A stretch of DNA of 64,000 bases from Clostridiales bacterium (GTDB taxonomy: Bacteria > Bacillota > Clostridia > Christensenellales > CAG-138): NCBI GenBank assembly GCA_004557245.1, contig SFEL01000011.1, positions 1 to 64,000 of the forward strand, read 5' to 3'. Within the stretch, counting starts at the first letter, position 1. Every line of letters begins with the position of its first letter. Positions 15,661-24,131 of this stretch are shown in pieces. Both the position numbers and the translations under genes were made by a program. Under the pieces are notes generated by a model. That model had not been told where the DNA came from. It saw only the letters and a program-made list of their open reading frames with translations, and did not search any database.

Positions 15661-16092
15661 ATGAAGCTGCTTTTGTTGAACGGCCCAAATCTCAACCTTA
15701 CGGGCAGGCGGGAGACTGAGATATACGGGAGGACGACGCTGGCCGAAATAGAAAAAAAGTGCAGGGATATCGCTGCAGCCCATGGCGCGGAGCTGGAGTG
15801 CTTCCAGAGCAACCATGAGGGGGCGCTTATAGATAAAATACAGCAGGCCATGGGTGAATGCGACGGTATAGTGATGAACCCCGGCGCATTGACGCACTAT
15901 TCTTACAGCCTGCGCGACGCTGTCGCCTGCTGCGAAATGCCCGTGATAGAGGTGCATATGAGCGATATACGAGCCAGAGAGCCTTTCAGGGCGGTGTCCG
16001 TGACTGAGGAGGTATGTGCGAAAAGCATAGTCGGCCACGGGGCGGAAGGATATTACGAGGCGGTGGAGATGCTGCTAAGCGGCGAAGCTTAA
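15661..16092 (+). CDS. aroQ: type II 3-dehydroquinate dehydratase
   Basis: A 143-residue type II dehydroquinase forming dodecamers in the cytosol; converts 3-dehydroquinate to 3-dehydroshikimate. Seen: LNGPNLNLTGRRETEIYG with catalytic Arg/Tyr (lid loop), NPGALTHYSYSLRDA, and IEVHMSDIRAREPFR with the catalytic His. Divergent from aroE. Start ATG 15661 has only a weak ribosome site. Confidence 0.96.
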   Translation: MKLLLLNGPNLNLTGRRETEIYGRTTLAEIEKKCRDIAAAHGAELECFQSNHEGALIDKIQQAMGECDGIVMNPGALTHYSYSLRDAVACCEMPVIEVHMSDIRAREPFRAVSVTEEVCAKSIVGHGAEGYYEAVEMLLSGEA

Positions 16093-16556
16093 CCATTCAG
16101 CAGGTATATACCGAGGTTCAGGTAGCCTGCAAAGCACAGCCATAGTATATAAGGGATCTGCAAAAGGGCGGCGGTCTTGTCGCTCTTTTTGAATTCCGCA
16201 GTCATGAACAGCACAAGCGTCAGCAGCAGCAACAGCCAGACAAAGGCGAACAGCCGCGCCTCCAGCCTGAAAAAGAATATGCTCCAGCAAAAATTTACGG
16301 CAAGCTGGGTGAAAAACAGGGCGAGGGAAACGGATCTGTACGGGCCGCCTGCGATATATACCCTTGTGGCTCCGATGCCCATAAGTATGAACAGCGCCGT
16401 CCATACTACAGGGAACAGCCAACCCGGAGGAGCGAAAGGCGGCTGGACAAGCCTTGCATAATTATCCATGCTGTTCCCTGTAACCAGGGCGGAAAGGCCG
16501 CCTACAGCCAGCGCCGATCCGACGAATATTATATACGGTTTAAGCTTTTGCCACAT
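16089..16556 (-). CDS. TspO/MBR family membrane protein
   Basis: A 155-residue five-helix TspO/MBR protein: conserved PPFAPPGWLFPVVWTALFILMG loop and helix (residues about 39-60), then AVNFCWSIFFF and WLCFAGYLNLGIYLLNG at the C-terminus. Family binds porphyrins and is linked to stress signalling. Convergent with aroQ, overlapping it by 4 bp at the ends. Confidence 0.92.
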   Translation of the reverse strand: MWQKLKPYIIFVGSALAVGGLSALVTGNSMDNYARLVQPPFAPPGWLFPVVWTALFILMGIGATRVYIAGGPYRSVSLALFFTQLAVNFCWSIFFFRLEARLFAFVWLLLLLTLVLFMTAEFKKSDKTAALLQIPYILWLCFAGYLNLGIYLLNG

Positions 16557-16649
16557 AGAGCAGTGCCTCCGGAAATACTTTGTCTGTCTATTTTATGCAA
16601 AGTGATGCAAAAAATACGGGCGTTCCGCCCGTATACCGGAAGCAGATCG

Positions 16650-17291
16650 TTACATCAGGCTTGGCAGATTGGAAAACTCGAAGCAGCCGTATACCGTTAC
16701 GTTGGTCTTGCCGCTGCAGCCGCATTGCTCGGTGGAGACATTTACGGAGGGAGTGACTCTGCCGCAGGAGAGCTCTGTGAGGTCGGGCTCGCTTCCGCCG
16801 CAGGCATAACCCACCACCTCGTCTACCATGGTGCTGCCGGAAACTGACAGACAGACGCTGCTGCCGCAGCCGCTCTTTACGCTGCCTACATTGATTATGT
16901 AAGGGATAGCGCCGGTAAGGCTTATACGGTACACCTGAACGGGGCAGCATCCGCCACAGGGAAGCTGTGCACTCATGGTCATCTCCTCTACGGTATAGCC
17001 TAAGAAGGAAGTATCGTAGGCGATCTTGGCGGTGGAGGAGCATACGTCGCTGGCGTCGAAAGATTCGTGCAGGGTGATGGTTTCGCAGAAGTTTACGCTT
17101 CTGGAGCAGGGGGTGCAGCTTTCGCAGTCGCAGCTGCAGGCAGAGTCGGGTTCGGAGGAGCAGCCGCAGCCGGCGGGCGTATTGGCGGACGCCGCTATGG
17201 GTTCGCCGCAGGTGCGGCCGGTGTCCTCTGCGGGGGCGGCGGACGGTCTGTTGGGAAAGTCCCTGTTTGCATAATTGATTCTTGCGCTCAT
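16650..17291 (-). CDS. cysteine-rich hypothetical protein
   Basis: A 213-residue protein with some 25 cysteines, in clusters such as GCGCSSEPDSACSCDCESC (residues 41-59), CGGCCPVQ and QCGCSGK. No signal peptide or membrane segment. The start ATG 17291 follows AGAAAGGAAAG. The core (65-213) is beta-rich with Ser/Val-rich strands, so I suspect a structural (spore-coat-like or metal-binding) role, but I recognise no family. A repeat hairpin lies 76 bp upstream. Confidence 0.75.
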   Translation of the reverse strand: MSARINYANRDFPNRPSAAPAEDTGRTCGEPIAASANTPAGCGCSSEPDSACSCDCESCTPCSRSVNFCETITLHESFDASDVCSSTAKIAYDTSFLGYTVEEMTMSAQLPCGGCCPVQVYRISLTGAIPYIINVGSVKSGCGSSVCLSVSGSTMVDEVVGYACGGSEPDLTELSCGRVTPSVNVSTEQCGCSGKTNVTVYGCFEFSNLPSLM

Positions 17292-17366
17292 ATAAAATTC
17301 TTTCCTTTCTTGTGCCGCGGCGAAAACGCGGCATGGGGTTGCTATATAATATGACAGGGAATAAAT

Positions 17367-17407
17367 CAGAGTGTCGAAAAAGTGACCGGGCGCCATTTTT
17401 TCGACAG
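17367..17407. repeat. dispersed hairpin repeat, copy A
   Basis: TGTCGAAAAA (17372-17381) and TTTTTCGACA (17397-17406) form a hairpin. The whole block matches the copy at 25513-25550 (shared CAGAGTGTC-AAAAAGTG and GCCA-TTTTTT-GA), so this is an interspersed element, not a local terminator only. Confidence 0.65.
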
Positions 17408-17507
17408 CCGAAATAACAATTGCGTCAAAAAGTGCGGCGTAATAAAATTGATATTGACAATGGCGCGGGATTTGATTATAATAATTCCTGTTGCAAAACT
17501 TAATATT

Positions 17508-17590
17508 GCGGCCATGGCGGAATAGGCAGACGCGTACGTTTGAGGGGCGTATGGGAGACCGTATGAGTTCAAGTCTCATTGGCCGCACCA
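17508..17590 (+). tRNA. tRNA-Leu (anticodon GAG)
   Basis: Class II tRNA with encoded CCA. Acceptor GCGGCCA pairs with TGGCCGC; anticodon stem-loop TACGT-TTGAGGG-GCGTA gives GAG (Leu, CUC/CUU); T-arm contains GTTCAAGTC. A perfect terminator follows at 3 bp, so the gene is a single-gene transcript. Confidence 0.95.
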
Positions 17591-17592
17591 AT

Positions 17593-17630
17593 AAAAAGTG
17601 AATACCCACAGGGTATTCACTTTTTATTAG
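17593..17630 (+). terminator. terminator after tRNA-Leu
   Basis: 15-bp perfect stem AAAAAGTGAATACCC (17593-17607), ACA loop, complement 17611-17625, ending in TTTTTATT. Confidence 0.92.
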
Positions 17631-17635
17631 TTCAA

Positions 17636-17709
17636 ACGGCCAACTGAGACTTGAAGGGCGCGACCCCGGGAGGGGGCAAATCGCGCCGGTGACGCGATTT
17701 GAGCGCCCC
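17636..17709. repeat. inverted tRNA-Leu 3'-end copy plus palindrome
   Basis: 17636-17654 is the reverse complement of the tRNA-Leu T-arm/acceptor with one inserted base. It is followed by nested palindromes: AAATCGCG (17678-17685) with CGCGATTT (17693-17700), enclosed by GGGGC and GCGCCCC. No reading frame fits. The rest of the 306-bp gap (to surE) holds only a terminator. Confidence 0.6.
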
Positions 17710-17780
17710 GAGGTGACTGACCTGCAGAATGCTTTATTCAAATTGTAAATAAATATATTTTCTCTTTACGAAAAAGATAA

Positions 17781-17805
17781 TCCCGCACTGCGCGGGACTT
17801 TTTTG
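17781..17805 (+). terminator. terminator upstream of surE
   Basis: TCCCGC (17781-17786), 5-nt loop, GCGGGA (17792-17797), then CTTTTTTG. Ends whatever is transcribed from the repeat block. Confidence 0.75.
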
Positions 17806-17896
17806 TAGATTCATATTTTCCTGTCACTTTTGGCTGTTGTTAATCACTGACGGCTGTGGTAATATAATCAAACGGCGCAGTAAGGAGCATTGAATA

Positions 17897-18625
17897 ATGA
17901 ACAAAAAACCAAATATACTTATAGTTAACGATGACGGAATAGAGTCTCACGGCATAGCCAGACTTGCGGCTATGGCGGCAAACTTCGGCGATGTCTGGGT
18001 AGTCGCTCCTGAGGGACAGTGCAGCGGCATGTCACATAAGCTTACTATTTTCAGTGAGCTCAATGCGCACGAAAGGGAATTTCCGGCGGCGGTAAGGGGT
18101 GCGTATAGCGTAAGCGGTACGCCTGCGGACTGCGTCAAGGTAGCCCTCAAATCTTTGCTGCCTGTATGGCCGGATTACGTATTCTCCGGTATAAACGCCG
18201 GCTTTAACGCTGGCTACGATATTGCCTATTCCGGCACTGTGGGCGCGGCTATGGAGGCTGTGCTGCACGACATACCGGCTATAGCATTTTCGACTCAGCA
18301 TGACGGCAGCTATGAAATAACGGACAAGTACCTGCTGCCTATAGCCGAGGAACTTATGCAGAAGTCCAATGCCGGGGAAATATGGAACGTGAACTTTCCG
18401 GGCTGTCAGGCATGCGATTTCAAGGGCATAATACGCGGCGCAGAGGCCGCGCCAAGCTTTTTCTTTGAGAATGATTATCAGAAGTCGGAGCGGGAGGGGA
18501 AGATAGTGCTTACTCCATTCGCAAAGCTGCTTGGCCCGAACGATGCGCCGAAAGGTACCGATGTATGGGCTGTTTTGAACGGCTATATAGCCATCGGCCG
18601 TATCAAAAACGCACTTTATAGATAA
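17897..18625 (+). CDS. surE: 5'/3'-nucleotidase SurE
   Basis: A 242-residue SurE: metal-dependent nucleoside monophosphate phosphatase of the cytosol. N-terminal NDDGI (11-15) supplies the divalent metal ligands, with APEGQCSGMSHKLT and SGTPADCVKVAL conserved further on, and SGINAGFNAGYDIAYSGTVGAAMEA the family hallmark. Stands alone, 145 bp before the phosphonate-type transporter; a functional link with the nucleotidase downstream of that transporter is inference. Confidence 0.95.
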   Translation: MNKKPNILIVNDDGIESHGIARLAAMAANFGDVWVVAPEGQCSGMSHKLTIFSELNAHEREFPAAVRGAYSVSGTPADCVKVALKSLLPVWPDYVFSGINAGFNAGYDIAYSGTVGAAMEAVLHDIPAIAFSTQHDGSYEITDKYLLPIAEELMQKSNAGEIWNVNFPGCQACDFKGIIRGAEAAPSFFFENDYQKSEREGKIVLTPFAKLLGPNDAPKGTDVWAVLNGYIAIGRIKNALYR

Positions 18626-18770
18626 TATTTAAGAGCCATATGTGTCACTCATTGCCAATATATGCTTTATGTGATATTATATTGACGAAAAGAATCGAAA
18701 AAATCGCCTAGCCTTAAGCGATTCATAGGCCATGTGCCATGAATATAAATATTATGGAGGAAAATACAAA

Positions 18771-19886
18771 ATGAAAAAGACCGTAGCACTGCTTTTTGCA
18801 CTTGTTATGGCGTTCTCCGTATGCGCCTGCAGCCAGCCTGCTCCTGTAGAGGCACCCGCTGAAGAGAATGCCGAGACCGCTGCCCCTGCCGAGGAGACTC
18901 CTGCTGAGAAGCCTCACTTCGACAAGCTGACCCTCGAGTTTGTTCCCTCCAAAGACGCTGATGTTATCATCGCCGGCACCAAGAACCTGCCCGAGCTCGT
19001 AAAGGCGGAAATGTCCAACCTCGGCTATGATATCGACGAAGTAGACATCACTGTCGGCACCAGCTATGATGCTACCGGCGAAGCTATGTCCGCAGGCTCT
19101 ATCGACCTCGGCTGGCTGCCCGGCGGTACCTACGCCCTCTATTCCGACGATACCGACGTTATCCTGACCGCTACCCGCAACGGCCTGTCCAACGACAGCA
19201 CCGATCCCAAGACCTGGAACGGCGAAGCTAACGCCACCCAGAAGAACGGACCTCAGGTAACCTATTATCGTTCCCTGATCTACGCCACTCCTTCCGAGTA
19301 CGGCAAGAAGCTTGCTGAAAAGGTAAACAACGGCGAGGCCCTGACCTGGGAAGATCTGGACGGCGCAAAGTGGGCAGTTCAGAAGACCTCATCTTCAGCA
19401 GGTTACATTTACCCCTCCATGTGGCTTATGGCCAACTATGACGGAAAGAAGATCTCCGACCTTTCAAATGTAATCCCTCTTGACTCCGGCTATGGCACCG
19501 CTTTCTCCTATGCCGCTGCCGAGCAGGTAGACATCATCGTATGCTATGCCGACGGCCGTAACGACTACGAGGCAAGCTGGACTTTGCCTACCGACAAGCA
19601 GGATGAGACCGGTAAGCAGGGCATGGGCCGCACCGAGTCCATCTGGAACGAGCTGAATGTTATCGGCGTGACTGAAGGTATCTACAATGACACCGTAGCT
19701 ATATCCAAGGCCAGCCAGTATTACACTCCCGAGATCGTAGCTGCACTTCAGGATTGCTTTATCAACATCATCAACACTGATGAAGGCAAGGCTATCTTTG
19801 ATGTATACAGCCACACCGGCTACGCCAAGGCCACCGACGCTGATTACGACGGCGCACGCGCTGCCCTCAAGGCTGTTTCCGACTAA
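18771..19886 (+). CDS. phnD: phosphonate-type ABC transporter substrate-binding lipoprotein
   Basis: A 371-residue lipoprotein of the PhnD family. Signal peptide with Cys20 (FSVCAC), an acidic Ala/Pro/Glu linker (21-45), then the periplasmic-binding fold beginning KLTLEFVPSKDADVI. ATG 18771 is chosen for GGAGG 12 bp upstream and the signal peptide; a longer in-frame start at 18732 is not supported. PhnD-type proteins bind phosphonate, phosphite or phosphate esters. Ile codons are mostly ATC, unlike neighbours, suggesting high expression. A terminator-like hairpin separates it from phnC. Confidence 0.92.
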   Translation: MKKTVALLFALVMAFSVCACSQPAPVEAPAEENAETAAPAEETPAEKPHFDKLTLEFVPSKDADVIIAGTKNLPELVKAEMSNLGYDIDEVDITVGTSYDATGEAMSAGSIDLGWLPGGTYALYSDDTDVILTATRNGLSNDSTDPKTWNGEANATQKNGPQVTYYRSLIYATPSEYGKKLAEKVNNGEALTWEDLDGAKWAVQKTSSSAGYIYPSMWLMANYDGKKISDLSNVIPLDSGYGTAFSYAAAEQVDIIVCYADGRNDYEASWTLPTDKQDETGKQGMGRTESIWNELNVIGVTEGIYNDTVAISKASQYYTPEIVAALQDCFINIINTDEGKAIFDVYSHTGYAKATDADYDGARAALKAVSD

Positions 19887-19900
19887 TTATATCCAAAGCC

Positions 19901-19932
19901 AAGCGCCCTGCGTAAACAGGGCGCTTTTCCCT
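19901..19932 (+). terminator. partial terminator between phnD and phnC
   Basis: AAGCGCCCTG (19901-19910), loop, CAGGGCGCTT (19917-19926), then TTCCCTTAATT. Placed after the binding-protein gene, it probably lowers transporter subunit levels relative to the binding protein or stabilises the phnD mRNA end. Confidence 0.75.
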
Positions 19933-19997
19933 TAATTATTTTATACAAGGCATTATTTAGCATTACTTTATTTTATTAATATAGAAAGAGTCGCAGC

Positions 19998-20795
19998 ATG
20001 ATAGAATTCAAGAATGTGTATAAGACTTATCCAAACGGCTTTACGGCACTTAAGAACATAAGCCTGCAAATCGAACAGGGCGAGTTTGTGGCCATCATAG
20101 GCCTTTCCGGCGCGGGTAAATCCACCATACTGCGCTGCATCAACCGCATGCACGACATTACCAAGGGTGAACTTACGGTGGACGGTGTGGACGTGGACTC
20201 TCTCAGGGGCAAAGAACTCAGAAGGTACCGCCGCAAGGTAGGAATGATATTCCAGAGCTTTAACCTCGTCTCCCGCAGTACTGCCATAAAGAACGTGCTC
20301 ACGGCAGATGTACCCGACATGCCCTTCTTCAAGGTGCTCTTGGGTATATTCTCCAAGGAGCAGAAGATGCGTGCGCTGGAAAGCCTGGATAAGGTAGGCA
20401 TTTTGGATAAGGCCTATACCCGCTGCGACCAGCTGTCCGGCGGACAGCAGCAGCGCGTAGCGCTTGCGCGCACGCTGAACCAGAACCCCAAGATAATCCT
20501 TGCGGACGAGCCTGTGGCCTCCCTTGACCCCATTACCGCAAAGCAGGTGATGCAGGACTTTGTGCGCATCAATAAGGAATATAAGATATCCATACTTCTC
20601 AACATTCACCATGTAGACCTTGCCCTCAAGTACTGCGACAGGGTAATAGGCATACGCGCCGGCGAGATAGTATTCGACGGTCCTGCCAGTACCATAACTC
20701 AGGAGCAGATAGACGAGGTATACAACGGCACGAAGGTTCCCACCATGGGCGAAGGCGAGGGAGAACTTCCCCAAATAAACAAGGTAGAGGGCTGA
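19998..20795 (+). CDS. phnC: phosphonate-type ABC transporter ATPase
   Basis: A 265-residue PhnC-type ATPase. Walker A GLSGAGKST (about 35-43), signature LSGGQQQRVALAR, Walker B IILADEPVASLDP. Follows phnD and is 4 bp before the first permease gene. Powers import by the two PhnE permeases. Confidence 0.95.
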   Translation: MIEFKNVYKTYPNGFTALKNISLQIEQGEFVAIIGLSGAGKSTILRCINRMHDITKGELTVDGVDVDSLRGKELRRYRRKVGMIFQSFNLVSRSTAIKNVLTADVPDMPFFKVLLGIFSKEQKMRALESLDKVGILDKAYTRCDQLSGGQQQRVALARTLNQNPKIILADEPVASLDPITAKQVMQDFVRINKEYKISILLNIHHVDLALKYCDRVIGIRAGEIVFDGPASTITQEQIDEVYNGTKVPTMGEGEGELPQINKVEG

Positions 20796-20799
20796 TAAT

Positions 20800-21654
20800 A
20801 TGGAAAACGAAAACAGCTCCGCCATCATAAAAGAAACGCTGTATGACAAGGTGTTCAAGCCCCAGAAGATAACCCTTGCCAACGGCCACAGCGTACTGCG
20901 CCGCAGGAGCCGCACGCCGTTGATAGTGCTGCTTCTGGCTCTGGCCATATACCTTTCACTGGAGATGACCGGCTTTGACATGGGCATTATCATCAGCAAG
21001 TTCAGCAAGATGCTGGACCTGATGAAGAAGATACTCCAGCCCGACTGGACATTCTTCCCAAAGGTGGTATCTCCCCTTATAGATACCATAAAGATGTCCA
21101 TACTGGGCACTGTAATAGGCTGCCTTCTGGCGCTGCCCGTAGCCATACTTTCATCAAGCAACATAAACCACAACCTGCCAATAGTGAGCGTTTGCAGGTT
21201 CATACTGGCACTTATCCGCACGCTGCCTACACTTATCATAGCGCTGGTTTGCGCCCTGATATTTTCCCTCGGAACCTTTTCAGGCACCGTTGCAATAGCT
21301 ATATTTACCTTCGGCATCGTAGCAAAGATGCTCTTCGAGAGCATAGAGACTATAGACATGGGTCCCTTCGAGGCCATGGAGGCGCTGGGCGCGAACAAGT
21401 TTCAGGCCTTCTGGTCTGCATGCGTGCCGCAGATACTGCCTGTTTACCTCAGCCACAGCCTCTATTGCTTTGAGATGAACGTACGCGCCTCTGCCATACT
21501 GGGCTACGTAGGCGCCGGCGGTTTGGGTATAACCATCAACGAGCGCATAGGCTGGAGGGATTACAACAGCCTTGGCATGGTGCTCCTTTCACTGTTCGTG
21601 GTAGTTGTGGCCATAGACTTCTTCAGCGAATACCTGCGTAGGAAGCTGAGCTGA
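20800..21654 (+). CDS. phnE: phosphonate-type ABC permease 1
   Basis: A 284-residue permease with six hydrophobic segments and the binding-protein-dependent transport motif near the C-terminus (EAMEALGANKFQAFWSACVPQ), where it contacts the ATPase. The C-terminal GYVGAGGLGITINERIGWRDY is characteristic of PhnE. Paired with a second PhnE 13 bp downstream, as in two-permease phn operons. Confidence 0.94.
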   Translation: MENENSSAIIKETLYDKVFKPQKITLANGHSVLRRRSRTPLIVLLLALAIYLSLEMTGFDMGIIISKFSKMLDLMKKILQPDWTFFPKVVSPLIDTIKMSILGTVIGCLLALPVAILSSSNINHNLPIVSVCRFILALIRTLPTLIIALVCALIFSLGTFSGTVAIAIFTFGIVAKMLFESIETIDMGPFEAMEALGANKFQAFWSACVPQILPVYLSHSLYCFEMNVRASAILGYVGAGGLGITINERIGWRDYNSLGMVLLSLFVVVVAIDFFSEYLRRKLS

Positions 21655-21667
21655 CAGGAGGGGCAAT

Positions 21668-22531
21668 ATGGATAAAAAGAAAAAATTCAACATAGAAGAA
21701 ATAGAGCAGACGCTGGACAGGAAGCTCACCGTAGCGGAGGTATACGCCAACAGGCCGCACAAGTGGATAGTATATACCGCCATAGTGCTTATAATAGTGA
21801 CGCTGGTGGGCTGGTCCGCCGCCGACATCAAGTTCACAGGCCTTACTGCCACAGGTACCGAGGTAGCAAAGGGCGTTCTCCACGGCGTATTCCACCCGGA
21901 TACCAACCTTATGTTCGGCACCACGAATACCGACGTGCCTTATCTGCTGCTGCAAACTATGGCCATAGCCGTGCTGGGCACGCTGTTCGGCGCCATACTG
22001 GCCATACCCTTCGCGTTCCTTGCTTCCTTCAATATCATGCCTAAGCCCGTGGCATATGTGGTTCGTGTGCTGATATTGATGATACGCACCATACCAAGCA
22101 TAGTATGGGCGCTGATGTGGATACGGGTTACCGGCCCCGGCGCTGCCTGCGGCGTAATAACCCAGTCAATTTGCTCCATAGGCATGATATCCAAGATGTA
22201 TATCACGGCCATAGAGGATCTGGACACCCACATACTGGAGAGCCTGGATGCAATGGGCTGCACCCCCTTCCAGAAGATACGTTACGGCGTTATCCCGCAG
22301 CTCACCGCCAGCTTTATCTCCACCACCATATATCGCTTCGATATCAACCTTAAGGACGCTACTACCCTCGGTATCGTCGGCGCGGGCGGCATAGGCGCAT
22401 CGCTGGTGCAGTGCCTGAACAGCCGCCGCTGGGCTATGGTAGGCGCCTTCGTATGGGGACTCATGGTGCTGGTGCTTATAATAGAGCTGGTATCCACGAG
22501 GATCCGCAGAAAGCTTGCACACGGCGCATAA
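21668..22531 (+). CDS. phnE: phosphonate-type ABC permease 2
   Basis: A 287-residue paralogue of the preceding permease, with the same EAA-type loop (ESLDAMGCTPFQKIRYGVIPQ) and GIVGAGGIGASLVQ end. An N-terminal cytosolic part of some 30 residues precedes the first helix. The two permeases likely form a heterodimer. An intercistronic hairpin (CAATGCCCC 22545-22553 with GGGGCATTG 22569-22577) separates it from the nucleotidase gene. Confidence 0.94.
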   Translation: MDKKKKFNIEEIEQTLDRKLTVAEVYANRPHKWIVYTAIVLIIVTLVGWSAADIKFTGLTATGTEVAKGVLHGVFHPDTNLMFGTTNTDVPYLLLQTMAIAVLGTLFGAILAIPFAFLASFNIMPKPVAYVVRVLILMIRTIPSIVWALMWIRVTGPGAACGVITQSICSIGMISKMYITAIEDLDTHILESLDAMGCTPFQKIRYGVIPQLTASFISTTIYRFDINLKDATTLGIVGAGGIGASLVQCLNSRRWAMVGAFVWGLMVLVLIIELVSTRIRRKLAHGA

Positions 22532-22606
22532 TAACCGCTGTACCCAATGCCCCGGCGCCATCAGCGCGGGGGCATTGTTGGCCAAAGGGATAAACTTCAG
22601 CATAAG

Positions 22607-24115
22607 ATGAAAAAACAGCTAACCATATACTATACCAGCGATGTTCACGGGTACTTTTCGCCGATAGACTACGCCAGCGGAAACGAGATACCCTCCGGAC
22701 TCGCCAACTGCATAAGCAATTTTGAGAAGGACGGCAACACGCTGATAATAGACGGCGGGGATACCCTGCAGGGCAGCCCGTTCACCTATTATCTTTACAA
22801 TAAGCGTAAGGGCGATGGCTGTCTGCCCGCAGAGATAATGAATATTGGCGGGTATGATTTCGTCACATTGGGCAACCACGACTTCAACTATGGTAAAGAA
22901 GAGCTGGAAAAGTATATCTCTGCGCTGGATGCGAGGTGCTTATGCGCCAATATAGCCGGCATAAGGGGCGTTGAAAAGACCGCCATAGTCACACTGCAAA
23001 ACGGGCTGAGGGTAGGCCTGACGGGCGTTACCACCCATTATGTGAAGCTATGGGAGAAGCCGGAAAACCTGGCCGGAATAGCTGTAACCGACGCATTTAC
23101 GGCGGCAAAAGAGGCTTATGACCAACTGAAGGCGGCGAAGGCGGACATTACCGTATGCATATACCACGGCGGTTTTGAGCGCGACGTTAAGACGGGAAAG
23201 GTGCTGTCGGATACCGATGAGAATCAGGGCTGGCGCATTTGCGAGGAATTGGGCTTTGATATACTCCTTGCCGGGCACCAGCACACGGCGGCAGAAAGTG
23301 TAAGGATAAACGGCACATATACCTGCCAGCCCCCGGATAAGGCGCGGCAGTATATCAAGATGGATGTGACTGTGGACGGCGAGGTTACGGCGGAACAGCA
23401 TCTCATGGACGCGGGAAACGTCACCCAGACCAAGGCCAAGGCGCTGCTTATTCCCGCAGAAAAACAGGCCGCGGCGTGGTTTGATACGCCTGTGGGGCAT
23501 CTGGATACGCCGCTGCTGCCCTCCCGTCATATAGAAATGGCGGCAAACGGCTCCCTTATAGCCAATTTTTTCAATCAGGTGCAGCTTGAGGCCTCTGGCG
23601 CGGACATATCCGCCACCAGCCTGGGCAACAGCGTGAAGGGCCTGGGTAAGGACGTCACAATAAGGGATATAGTATCCACATACGTATTTCCGAATACCCT
23701 TAAGACAGTGGAGGTATGCCGGGAGCAGCTAAAGAAAGCGCTGGAGCGCAGCGCGGAGTACTTTGCACTGGAAAACGGCGGGCTCGCAGTTAGCGAGTGC
23801 TTCCTGAAGCCTATAGAGCAGCACTTCAACTACGACTATATATCAGGCGTCGAAGTGACGGAGGATATCCGCAGGCCAATAGGCGACAGGGTGGTGTCAA
23901 TAAAATACAGGGGCAAGGAACTGCCGGAAGGAAAGCGGCTTACCCTGTGCCTGAATAACTACAGAGCTACCGGCGCAGGCGGGTATGACGTGTACAGGGA
24001 ATGCCCTCTGATACGAGAGCAGTCTACGGAGATAGCGGAGCTTATAATCGCCTATGTGGACAGGTATCGCGATATAACGGTTGATAAGACAAAATGGCTT
24101 AATGTAATATATTAA
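22607..24115 (+). CDS. 5'-nucleotidase/2',3'-cyclic phosphodiesterase family phosphatase
   Basis: A 502-residue two-domain metallophosphatase: N-terminal calcineurin-like domain with SDVHGYF, DGGDTLQGSP, GNHDFNYG and GHQHT, and a C-terminal 5'-nucleotidase domain (about 300-490) with the substrate-stacking region. Most relatives are exported; no signal peptide is visible here, so it is probably cytosolic (YunD-like). Start ATG 22607 has a weak ribosome site; longer starts add a basic stretch without support. Downstream of phnDCEE in the same direction, so the imported substrate may be a nucleotide-type phosphoester. Confidence 0.9.
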   Translation: MKKQLTIYYTSDVHGYFSPIDYASGNEIPSGLANCISNFEKDGNTLIIDGGDTLQGSPFTYYLYNKRKGDGCLPAEIMNIGGYDFVTLGNHDFNYGKEELEKYISALDARCLCANIAGIRGVEKTAIVTLQNGLRVGLTGVTTHYVKLWEKPENLAGIAVTDAFTAAKEAYDQLKAAKADITVCIYHGGFERDVKTGKVLSDTDENQGWRICEELGFDILLAGHQHTAAESVRINGTYTCQPPDKARQYIKMDVTVDGEVTAEQHLMDAGNVTQTKAKALLIPAEKQAAAWFDTPVGHLDTPLLPSRHIEMAANGSLIANFFNQVQLEASGADISATSLGNSVKGLGKDVTIRDIVSTYVFPNTLKTVEVCREQLKKALERSAEYFALENGGLAVSECFLKPIEQHFNYDYISGVEVTEDIRRPIGDRVVSIKYRGKELPEGKRLTLCLNNYRATGAGGYDVYRECPLIREQSTEIAELIIAYVDRYRDITVDKTKWLNVIY

Positions 24116-24131
24116 AGTATAAGGAGCAATC

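Noticed and set aside
16588..17334. 248-codon Arg/His-rich frame on the minus strand
   Set aside because: Out-of-frame shadow of the Cys-rich protein gene; composition is an artefact of its GC pattern.
19968..21398. 476-codon open frame on the minus strand
   Set aside because: Antisense to phnC and phnE, which are clear; no recognisable protein.
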